Shown here: piece after piece, positions 1 through 7,439 of the stretch
Layout of the letters: each line of letters starts with the position of its first letter
Numbering within the stretch: the stretch's first letter is position 1
From: Paludibacteraceae bacterium
GTDB lineage: Bacteria; Bacteroidota; Bacteroidia; Bacteroidales; Paludibacteraceae
Length of the DNA: 34,144 bases
NCBI GenBank assembly: GCA_905236355.1
Contig: CAJOPG010000081.1
Coordinates: forward strand, 1 to 34,144
Direction of reading: 5' to 3'
Program-made: the position numbers and the translations under genes
Notes under the pieces: generated by a model
Database searches by the model: none
What the model saw: the letters and a program-made list of their open reading frames with translations, nothing else
What the model was told of the DNA's origin: nothing

Positions 1-77
1 ATCAACCATACATCAACCATACATCAACCATACATCAAAAGGATATACAAACCCTAACTAAAGCCTGCTGCAAGCCT
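1..77. repeat. 11-bp tandem repeat array, exact then degenerate
   Basis: ATCAACCATAC x3, then ATCAAAAGGAT, ATACAAACCCT, AACTAAAGCCT, GCTGCAAGCCT; truncated by the window start. Confidence 0.8.
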
Positions 78-140
78 ATGACGCCTCCTGATGCAGTAAA
101 CGCCTATTCTGATGTACTCGAACTCTTATAATGACAGAAT

Positions 141-172
141 TTGTGTATTTCCAAATCTTTGCGTATTTTTGT
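141..172 (+). promoter_or_regulatory. Candidate hflX promoter
   Basis: TTG (141-143)-N20-TATTTTTGT (164-172), 7 nt before ATG 180. Confidence 0.7.
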
Positions 173-179
173 GCCACGA

Positions 180-1472
180 ATGGAAACAATGGAAAATGAA
201 AATATGCTGAGGGCTGTCTTAGTAGGATTGATTACTCCGGCACAACCTGAAGACCGCACTCAAGAATATCTCGACGAGCTGGCATTTCTGGCGGATACAA
301 ATCATATCGCGTCCGTTCGCCGCTTTGTGCAACGAATAGAAAAATCTGACACTAATACGTATGTCGGAGGAGGAAAACTGCAAGAAATACGAGAATATAT
401 TGCTGTAAAAAACGATAAAAATGCCGAAGAAAGCGAGCATATTGATCTCGTTATTTTCGACGACGAACTCTCGCCGCGACAACTCCGTAACATAGAAAAG
501 GAACTGGGAATCCGCATTATGGACCGCACTATCCTTATTCTTGAAATATTCCTGCAACGGGCACAGACAAGTTATGCAAAAACGCAAGTGGAGATGGCAC
601 ATCTGCAGTATATGCTCCCTCGACTCACCCGTATGTGGACACACTTGGATCGGCAGAGAGGTGGCGGCAACACCAGTCGCGGTATGGGTGAAACGCAAAT
701 AGAAGCCGACAAACGAATCATCAACCAGCGAATAGCACTCCTTCGGGAAGAATTGCAAAAGATAGACAGGCAGATGATGACCCAGCGCCAAAACAGGGGG
801 AAAATGGTCAGAGTGGCATTAGTCGGTTATACCAATGTGGGAAAATCAACTCTTATGAACCTGCTGAGCAAGTCGGATGTGTTTGCGGAAAACAAATTGT
901 TTGCCACATTGGACACTACCGTCAGAAAAGTAACTATCGACAACTTGCCTTTCCTGTTGAGCGATACTGTCGGTTTTATTCGGAAACTTCCGCATAATCT
1001 GATAGAATCGTTCAAATCCACACTTGATGAAGTGCGTGAAGCGGACCTGCTCGTTCATGTCGTGGATATCTCACATAGAAACTTTGAAGAACAATATGAA
1101 ATAGTGGAACAAACCATTGCCGAAATCACTGCCCCTCAAAACAAAGAATGCAATAAACGAAAACCGAAAGACAGGTACGCGAAAACAAAAACGGCAATCA
1201 ATATTCCGGAAATAATAGTGTTCAACAAAACTGATGCCTTCAGTTATATCCCCAAAGACGAAGATGACCTTACACCCGTACAACGGGAGAATATCAGTCT
1301 GCCGGAATTGGAGAAAACATGGATGGCACGCCTGCAAGACAACTGCGTGTTTATATCTGCCCGCAACAAAGAGAATATAGAACAACTCAAGCAAGTGATG
1401 TATGAAAAAATAAAAGAGATACATATCCGGCGCTACCCTTATAACGATTTCCTCTTCCCGAAATACGAATAA
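180..1472 (+). CDS. hflX: GTPase HflX (ribosome-associated/ribosome-splitting GTPase)
   Basis: Protein has HflX N-terminal region (NTYVGGGKLQEI...DDELSPRQLRNIEKELG..DRTILILEIFLQRAQT, RGMGETQIEADKR) and G1/G3 motifs GYTNVGKSTLMN and DTVGF. ORF track start (TTG at 141) coincides with a -33 promoter element, so ATG 180 (or 189) is preferred. Confidence 0.95.
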   Translation: METMENENMLRAVLVGLITPAQPEDRTQEYLDELAFLADTNHIASVRRFVQRIEKSDTNTYVGGGKLQEIREYIAVKNDKNAEESEHIDLVIFDDELSPRQLRNIEKELGIRIMDRTILILEIFLQRAQTSYAKTQVEMAHLQYMLPRLTRMWTHLDRQRGGGNTSRGMGETQIEADKRIINQRIALLREELQKIDRQMMTQRQNRGKMVRVALVGYTNVGKSTLMNLLSKSDVFAENKLFATLDTTVRKVTIDNLPFLLSDTVGFIRKLPHNLIESFKSTLDEVREADLLVHVVDISHRNFEEQYEIVEQTIAEITAPQNKECNKRKPKDRYAKTKTAINIPEIIVFNKTDAFSYIPKDEDDLTPVQRENISLPELEKTWMARLQDNCVFISARNKENIEQLKQVMYEKIKEIHIRRYPYNDFLFPKYE

Positions 1473-1527
1473 TATCGGCATTTTGCAGAATGTGACAGAT
1501 AGTGATTAACTCCTCAATATACTAACT

Positions 1528-2421
1528 ATGGCAACAATCAGTGTAATCGGCGGTGCCAACTTCGATATCTCGGCAGGGCTTGCCGCCCCATTTATTGCTA
1601 ACGATTCCAACCCCGGACATGTAAGTTTAGGGTATGGCGGAGTGGCAAGAAATATGGCACATAACTTATCTCTATTGGGACATAAGGTACATTTCATCAG
1701 TATCTTTGGAGGTGATATATTTGGAGGGTTGATGCGAGATTACTGCAGAAATATAGGTTTAGACTTGAGTCTGTCAGACGTTTTGAAAGAAGAACGTACC
1801 GGCATGTATCTGTGTATCAACAATCATAGCGGCGATATGATAGCAGCTGTGGCTGATACGGAAATAATCAACCATATCACTCCCGCTTTTATAGAAAAAC
1901 GCGCCGGCGAACTCAATCAGTCGGACGCTATAGTATGCGACACCAATTTGCCTGCTGAATCGCTCCGCTACTTGTTGGAGTCGAGCTTAGTGCCGGTATT
2001 TGTGGACGGAGTGAGTACCACAAAAGCTATGCGAATTATAGATGCCATGCAACACAGTAAAGAGGCAAAACTACACACTCTAAAACTTAACTTGAAAGAG
2101 GCACTGACCATAACAGGGAAACAAACGCCACAGGAGGCAGCAGAGAAAATCATCAATTTAGGAGCAGAACATGTGTATATCACTTTAGGAGGTGAAGGTG
2201 TCTATTGTCGTAGCGAAGAAGACGACTGTATGTTTCCTTCATTGCCGGCGGAAGTGGTGAACACCACAGGTGCCGGCGATGCCTTCTTGGCAGGTGTGGT
2301 ACATGCCGTTATGCAAAATGTGCCGTTCCCGCAAACCGCTCAATACGGACTGATGGCAGCCCGTGCCACCTTGCTGAGCGAACAGGCGGTCAACTCCGAT
2401 ATCGCAAACATCTTATTGTAA
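1528..2421 (+). CDS. psuK: PfkB-family carbohydrate kinase, likely pseudouridine kinase
   Basis: PfkB signatures (GGVARNMAHNLSLLG near N-terminus; NTTGAGDAFLAGV near C-terminus); immediately upstream of psuG. Confidence 0.85.
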   Translation: MATISVIGGANFDISAGLAAPFIANDSNPGHVSLGYGGVARNMAHNLSLLGHKVHFISIFGGDIFGGLMRDYCRNIGLDLSLSDVLKEERTGMYLCINNHSGDMIAAVADTEIINHITPAFIEKRAGELNQSDAIVCDTNLPAESLRYLLESSLVPVFVDGVSTTKAMRIIDAMQHSKEAKLHTLKLNLKEALTITGKQTPQEAAEKIINLGAEHVYITLGGEGVYCRSEEDDCMFPSLPAEVVNTTGAGDAFLAGVVHAVMQNVPFPQTAQYGLMAARATLLSEQAVNSDIANILL

Positions 2422-2440
2422 CAATACTATAAAAATCACT

Positions 2441-3355
2441 ATGAAACAATATTTAGACATCGCATCTGAAGTGCAGGAGGCACTTAATAAGGGCATACCT
2501 GTGGTAGCCCTCGAGTCAACCATCATCAGTCATGGTATGCCCTATCCTCAGAATGTGGAAACAGCCGTACGCGTGGAGCAAACTATCCGCGAAAATGGGG
2601 CTGTGCCGGCAACAATAGCCATCATCGGAGGCAGACTGAAGGCCGGTTGCAGTAGAGAGGAGATAGAATATCTGGGCAAGATGGGACAAACAATAACAAA
2701 GGCCTCTCGCCGTGATTTGCCGGTGTTGGTCGCCCGCAAAGAGGATGGTGCCACTACCGTGACAACCACTATGATGATAGCCGCCATGGCAGGAATAAAA
2801 GTCTTTGCTACCGGTGGAATAGGGGGTGTACACCGTGGAGCCGCTGTCACTATGGATATCTCCGCTGATTTGGAAGAACTGGCACAGACACAAGTGATGG
2901 TGATATGTGCAGGTGCAAAATCAATCTTAGATTTGGGCCTGACATTGGAATATCTGGAAACAAAGGGAGTACCTGTCATAGGTTATGGTACGGAAGAGTT
3001 ACCTGCTTTCTATACCCGCCACAGCGGATTCAAAGTGGACTACCGGATAGATTCTCCTGAAGAATTGGCTGCTGCGTTCAAAGTGAAAACAGACTTGGGA
3101 CTGCGAGGAGGAATGCTGGTGACCAATCCTATTCCTGAAGAATATTCGATGCCTGCCGAAGTTATCAACAAGGCCATTGATGCAGCAATAGAAGAGTCTG
3201 AGCGCTTAGGCATTCATGGCAAACAATGCACTCCTTTTTTGTTGGCAAAAGTGAAGGAACTGACAGGTGGTGAGAGTCTGACAGCCAATATAGAACTGGT
3301 ACTCAACAATGCCCGTCTGGCGGCAAAAACCGCCCTGGCATTGACAAAATTGTAA
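2441..3355 (+). CDS. psuG: Pseudouridine-5'-phosphate glycosidase
   Basis: Characteristic family sequence: VALESTIISHGMPYPQN, GGIGGVHRGA, VICAGAKSILDLGLTLEYLETKGVPVIGY, KQCTPFLLAKVKELTGGESLTANIELVLNNA. Confidence 0.95.
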   Translation: MKQYLDIASEVQEALNKGIPVVALESTIISHGMPYPQNVETAVRVEQTIRENGAVPATIAIIGGRLKAGCSREEIEYLGKMGQTITKASRRDLPVLVARKEDGATTVTTTMMIAAMAGIKVFATGGIGGVHRGAAVTMDISADLEELAQTQVMVICAGAKSILDLGLTLEYLETKGVPVIGYGTEELPAFYTRHSGFKVDYRIDSPEELAAAFKVKTDLGLRGGMLVTNPIPEEYSMPAEVINKAIDAAIEESERLGIHGKQCTPFLLAKVKELTGGESLTANIELVLNNARLAAKTALALTKL

Positions 3356-3365
3356 GTGGGAAAGT

Positions 3366-4409
3366 ATGAGACAGCGGATATTTATATGGATAATAGTAGC
3401 GGTATTCGTTTCGTGCCAACCACATCGTACCTATTTCCCTAAAAATGTAAAACCGGCGGAAGTGAACATTGTGCGTTTCGATAAAGACTTGTTGGCAGCA
3501 GACACGCCTGCAGACTCTATTCTCAATAATGTCCGTTGTCTATATAATTCTTATCCTGCATTTATGCCTTTTTTCTGTGAGAATATCATGGGAATACCTG
3601 CAGCGGACACACTCTCCGTGTGTGAGGCATTGCCTGATTTTTTGAATGATACCCTTTACGGGTTCAAGGAGACCAATGAGCGTGTGAAGGTGTTATATGC
3701 CGATATTGATGATTTAATGCAAGAATTGGAGACGGCATTCGGACGATTGAAGTGGCTTTATCCGCAGGCAGAAGTGCCGGAACTTACTTTTCTTGTAAGC
3801 GGTTTCAATGCTTCGCTGTTTTTCTGGGAGCCGATAGAAGAGACTTCTGGTATGGAGCAGAAACTGCGTATCGGTGTGGGATTAGATATGTATCTGGGCA
3901 GTGATTATGCCTTGTATGACAAAGTGGTGTGGAACTATCAGAAGCAGACGATGCGCAAAGAGAGTATTGCGGGTGATGTGGTTTCGGCATGTTTGTTCAG
4001 GATGTTGCCTTACACCAGCGACAAGAGCCGTCTTTTGGAAAATATGCTATATAGGGGGAAGATAATGTATTTGTTGTCATTGTTATTACCGGAAGAGGAA
4101 GAATATGCCATCATGGGCTATACCCAAGAGCAATGGCAGTGGCTCAAGCGCAATGAGCGTGCTATATGGCAACTGATGATTGACCGCCGTGACCTTTTCA
4201 AGACAGAAGGTACGGTACTGACATCTTATCTGGATGACGGGCCCTTTACTGCAGAAATATCGCAAGATGCCCCGCCGAGAATAGGGACATGGATAGGCTG
4301 GCGGATTGCAGAAAGCTATATGCAACATAACGAAGGTGTAAGTCTGCAACAGCTGATGGCAGAGGCAGACGCACAAAAGATATTAGAATACTCTTATTAT
4401 CGACCTTGA
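3366..4409 (+). CDS. GldB-like lipoprotein (gliding-motility GldB family)
   Basis: Lipobox-like N-terminus (VAVFVSCQ), length and motif pattern of Bacteroidetes GldB proteins (VNIVRFDKDL, FLVSGFNAS, ...RIGTWIGWRIAESYM). Confidence 0.7.
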   Translation: MRQRIFIWIIVAVFVSCQPHRTYFPKNVKPAEVNIVRFDKDLLAADTPADSILNNVRCLYNSYPAFMPFFCENIMGIPAADTLSVCEALPDFLNDTLYGFKETNERVKVLYADIDDLMQELETAFGRLKWLYPQAEVPELTFLVSGFNASLFFWEPIEETSGMEQKLRIGVGLDMYLGSDYALYDKVVWNYQKQTMRKESIAGDVVSACLFRMLPYTSDKSRLLENMLYRGKIMYLLSLLLPEEEEYAIMGYTQEQWQWLKRNERAIWQLMIDRRDLFKTEGTVLTSYLDDGPFTAEISQDAPPRIGTWIGWRIAESYMQHNEGVSLQQLMAEADAQKILEYSYYRP

Positions 4410-5611
4410 TGAACCGAGACGATTTTCCTATATTACAGGAGCGGGTTTACAACTGCCCGTTGGTCTATCTGGACAATGCGGCAACCGCTCAGAAACCCAA
4501 GCAGGTGCTTGATGCACTGCAGTATGCTTACACCCATTTCAATGCCAATATTCATCGCGGTGTGCATCATTTGAGTCAGGTGGCAACGCAGCATCACGAG
4601 GAGTCCCGGCAGGCAGTAGCCGATTTCCTGCGTGCCCGCAGTAGCAACGAAATAGTTTTTACAAAGGGCACCACCAATGCCCTTAACATGTTGGCACAGA
4701 GTTATGGTGAGGCCTTTGTCAGAGAGGGTGATGAGATAGTGGTAACCACAATGGAACATCACTCCAATATTGTGCCATGGCAATTACTGTGTCATCGAAA
4801 GGGGGCGGTGCTCAAGGTGATACCTCTTAACGACAATCTTACTCTTGATATGCAGGCGTTTTCTGCGATTTTATCGCAGAAAACGAAGATAGTGAGTGTG
4901 GCACATGTGAGCAATGTCCTGGGTATTATTAACCCGATAGAGGACATTATTCGTATAGCACATGAGCGTGGCATACCCGTATGCATAGATGCAGCACAGT
5001 CGGCCCCGCATCTTCCGATAGATGTACAACACTTAGACTGTGATTTTCTGGCTTTATCGGCACATAAGATATATGGTCCTACCGGCTTGGGGGTACTATA
5101 CGGCAAAGAGGAGTGGTTGAACCAACTACCCCCTGCCGAAGGTGGCGGTGAGATGATAGAGCATGTGAGTTTTGAAAAAACAACATATAATACTCTTCCT
5201 TACAAATTTGAGGCGGGAACACCTGATTTCATCGGTAGTTTTGCATTTGCTGAGGCCTTACACTACCTGCAAGATACAGGTTGGGAGAAGATTGTTGAGC
5301 ATGAAAGAGAATTGGGTAAATATGCCGAAAGACGGTTGGCATCGCTGCCTGATGTGGAGATATATGCACAGGGAGCAGCGAAGGCGGGTGTCATATCGTT
5401 TAATGTGCGCGGAGTGCATCCCTATGATGTGGGAGTGTTGCTTGACAGACAGGGAATAGCCGTACGCACCGGACATCATTGTGCAGAGCCTCTTATAAAC
5501 CACTTGGGTATTCCCGGAACAATACGGGCATCTTTCGGTTTGTATAACGATGAGGGGGATATTGACCGATTATTAGTTGCGTTAGAGCGGGCTATCGGGA
5601 TGTTGAAATAG
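4409..5611 (+). CDS. sufS: SufS-type cysteine desulfurase
   Basis: LVYLDNAATAQKPKQVLDAL, TTMEHHSNIVPWQ, DAAQSAPHLPIDVQ.LDCDFLALSAHKIYGPTGLGVLYGK, RTGHHCAEP. ATG at 4409 overlaps gldB stop (TGATG). Confidence 0.95.
   Translation: MNRDDFPILQERVYNCPLVYLDNAATAQKPKQVLDALQYAYTHFNANIHRGVHHLSQVATQHHEESRQAVADFLRARSSNEIVFTKGTTNALNMLAQSYGEAFVREGDEIVVTTMEHHSNIVPWQLLCHRKGAVLKVIPLNDNLTLDMQAFSAILSQKTKIVSVAHVSNVLGIINPIEDIIRIAHERGIPVCIDAAQSAPHLPIDVQHLDCDFLALSAHKIYGPTGLGVLYGKEEWLNQLPPAEGGGEMIEHVSFEKTTYNTLPYKFEAGTPDFIGSFAFAEALHYLQDTGWEKIVEHERELGKYAERRLASLPDVEIYAQGAAKAGVISFNVRGVHPYDVGVLLDRQGIAVRTGHHCAEPLINHLGIPGTIRASFGLYNDEGDIDRLLVALERAIGMLK
4857..4885. repeat. Perfect 13-bp inverted repeat with 3-nt loop inside sufS
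   Basis: CGTTTTCTGCGAT TTT ATCGCAGAAAACG. Confidence 0.9.
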
Positions 5612-6572
5612 AAGTCAGGGGTGTTTTATTCTCTGACTTCTTCATAAAAGTACCTGTTATCATCGGTAAAATGGAGTTGAGAATCCATAGCAGAACGGCT
5701 GCCATGGCCACACCTGCTATGTTGGGTGTGAAGGCTCCAAAGATAATGATGGACCAACTACCTCTTACGGCCGCATCCGCTATGGGAACTGAAGGTGTAA
5801 TAGTGACAAGCAAATAGTAGGCAGTGATAGCAAGGACGGAGTTGTACAAGCCCAAATTTATTCCGCAGAAGTAGAGAACACACCATAGTTGCAAGCAATA
5901 GACAGCATAGCGCAATGCTGAGAGCAAACAGGTTGTAAAAAAGCGTTGATGAGAGAATCCGGCAAGTGTTTGGAGCAACAGTCTGATTTTCTCTTTTTTG
6001 ACAGGGTATTGCAATATACGGGAGCAGATGGACGGGTAGAAGGCGATGAGAAGGAATTGCAGGAGCAAACTGATAGTGCAGATGACAGCGAGGGGAGTGG
6101 TGTAAGGTGCCCGGGGAAGAATGTCGGTAAAGATAATAATACAAGCCGGCAGTCCGCATAATACTTGCAGAAAGGCGAGAGCGAGTGTGCCGACAAAGCC
6201 TAATCCTATAGCTGTCAGCCACTGTGACTTATCGTGCAACATAGTGACACGAGCGGGATAATCGCCTATACGGGAGGGGGTAAGGAATGCTCCGACAAAA
6301 CCAAAATAGGTTTGTCGTTGTGCTTCGGACAATGACATGGGTTCAACCTCCTGCAACAGATATTTCCATTTTACAGCCTCACAAAGTATATTTAAAGGGA
6401 AAAAAGCGAGTGCCATTACAAAGGTCACCCATTGCCAATAGCTTGCAGAGCGAAACTGTTGGAGGAAAGAATTGTAGTCGTCAAAGGTAGCAAGCCGATA
6501 AATCAGATAGGCATAGGCGGCAACGACCAATATCCATTGCAGAACTACGAGATATGTTTTCTTTTTGTTCAT
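5592..6572 (-). CDS. Lysylphosphatidylglycerol synthase/flippase-like (YbhN/UPF0104 family) integral membrane protein
   Basis: About 8 hydrophobic segments, motif FVGAFLTPSRIGDYPARV, VTITPSVPIADAAVRGS typical of the family. Confidence 0.7.
   Translation of the reverse strand: MNKKKTYLVVLQWILVVAAYAYLIYRLATFDDYNSFLQQFRSASYWQWVTFVMALAFFPLNILCEAVKWKYLLQEVEPMSLSEAQRQTYFGFVGAFLTPSRIGDYPARVTMLHDKSQWLTAIGLGFVGTLALAFLQVLCGLPACIIIFTDILPRAPYTTPLAVICTISLLLQFLLIAFYPSICSRILQYPVKKEKIRLLLQTLAGFSHQRFFTTCLLSALRYAVYCLQLWCVLYFCGINLGLYNSVLAITAYYLLVTITPSVPIADAAVRGSWSIIIFGAFTPNIAGVAMAAVLLWILNSILPMITGTFMKKSENKTPLTSISTSR
5610..5641. terminator. Inverted repeat at convergent sufS/flippase junction (possible bidirectional terminator)
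   Basis: AGAAGTCAG (5610-5618) and CTGACTTCT (5633-5641) are perfect reverse complements; no clear T-tract on either side. Confidence 0.4.
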
Positions 6573-6579
6573 ACGAGGT

Positions 6580-6588
6580 GCAAAGATA
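6580..6588 (-). promoter_or_regulatory. Candidate -7 element for the flippase-like gene
   Basis: Minus strand TATCTTTGC (6588-6580), 7 nt from its ATG; no good -33 TTG at N19-21 (reads TTT). Confidence 0.5.
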
Positions 6589-6725
6589 ATGATTTTATTT
6601 TCTATATAAAAATAATACGGATATTACATATATGAGGAAAAATTCAGCGACATTGTAGCGTTAAACAATAACCGCCCCGAACCAATATTTGAGTGTTGTG
6701 TGTATGCCGTGTAGGTATTATACAA

Positions 6726-6780
6726 TATGTTTATGTTATGTTTATGTTATGTTCATCTTATGTTCATCTTATGTTTGTGG
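6726..6780. repeat. 11-bp tandem repeat array in divergent intergenic region
   Basis: TATGTTTATGT x2, TATGTTCATCT x2, TATGTTTGTGG. Confidence 0.85.
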
Positions 6781-6844
6781 TATCTGATTTTGAAACAGTT
6801 ACAGCGATTTTTGGAAGTTTAAAACTGTGTAAACTATTGAGTTT

Positions 6845-6899
6845 GTGTTCTTTGTGAGAATGGCGGGATGTGGTTGTTTTCTTTATGAGAATGGCGGAA
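6845..6899. repeat. 24-bp direct repeat pair, 31-bp offset
   Basis: GTGTTCTTTGTGAGAATGGCGGGA (6845-6868) and GTTTTCTTTATGAGAATGGCGGAA (6876-6899), 3 mismatches. Confidence 0.85.
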
Positions 6900-6943
6900 G
6901 GGGAGTTTTTTGTTTTTTTATTTTATAATTTCATTATTCTTTG

Positions 6944-6952
6944 TATCTTTGC
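6944..6952 (+). promoter_or_regulatory. Candidate -7 element for the DUF386-glgB unit
   Basis: TATCTTTGC; -33 poorly conserved, consistent with an activator-dependent promoter. Confidence 0.55.
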
Positions 6953-6975
6953 GGGGAACAAAAAATCCAAGTTAA

Positions 6976-7428
6976 ATGATATTAGACAAACTTGAGAATC
7001 TCGGCAACTATGAGTTGGGTGAGAATTTCCGCAAGGCTGAAGAGTTCCTTCGGAGTAACGATTTGATGGGTCTGCCGCCGTGTAAGATAAAGGTGTCGGG
7101 CAATGATGTAGTGGTGAATATACAAGATTTCATCGGTAAAGAAGAGGAAGAATGTCGTATGGAGGCTCATCGCGATTTCTGCGACATACAGATTGTGATG
7201 AATGGTGAAGAATTGATGGGGTGGAAACCTCAGGAGGACTGCAAGGAGGTGACAACACCCTATAATGAGGACAAGGATGTGGAGTTTTATGCAGACAAGG
7301 CAGATACCTTATTGCGGGTGGGTCCGCGCCAGTTTGCGATATTCTTTCCCACAGATGCCCATCAACCCGGGATTGCTCCGGGCAAGACTTACCGGAAGAT
7401 AATAGTGAAGGTGAGAGATAATTTCTAA
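6976..7428 (+). CDS. YhcH/YjgK/YiaL (DUF386, EbgC-like) family protein
   Basis: MEAHRDFCDIQIVMNGEELMGW, FAIFFPTDAHQPGIAPG...RKIIVKV are family hallmarks. Confidence 0.85.
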   Translation: MILDKLENLGNYELGENFRKAEEFLRSNDLMGLPPCKIKVSGNDVVVNIQDFIGKEEEECRMEAHRDFCDIQIVMNGEELMGWKPQEDCKEVTTPYNEDKDVEFYADKADTLLRVGPRQFAIFFPTDAHQPGIAPGKTYRKIIVKVRDNF

Positions 7429-7439
7429 AACGGACTACC

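Noticed and set aside
1-40. CRISPR array at the window start
   Set aside because: 11-bp units with no unique spacers; it is a simple tandem repeat.
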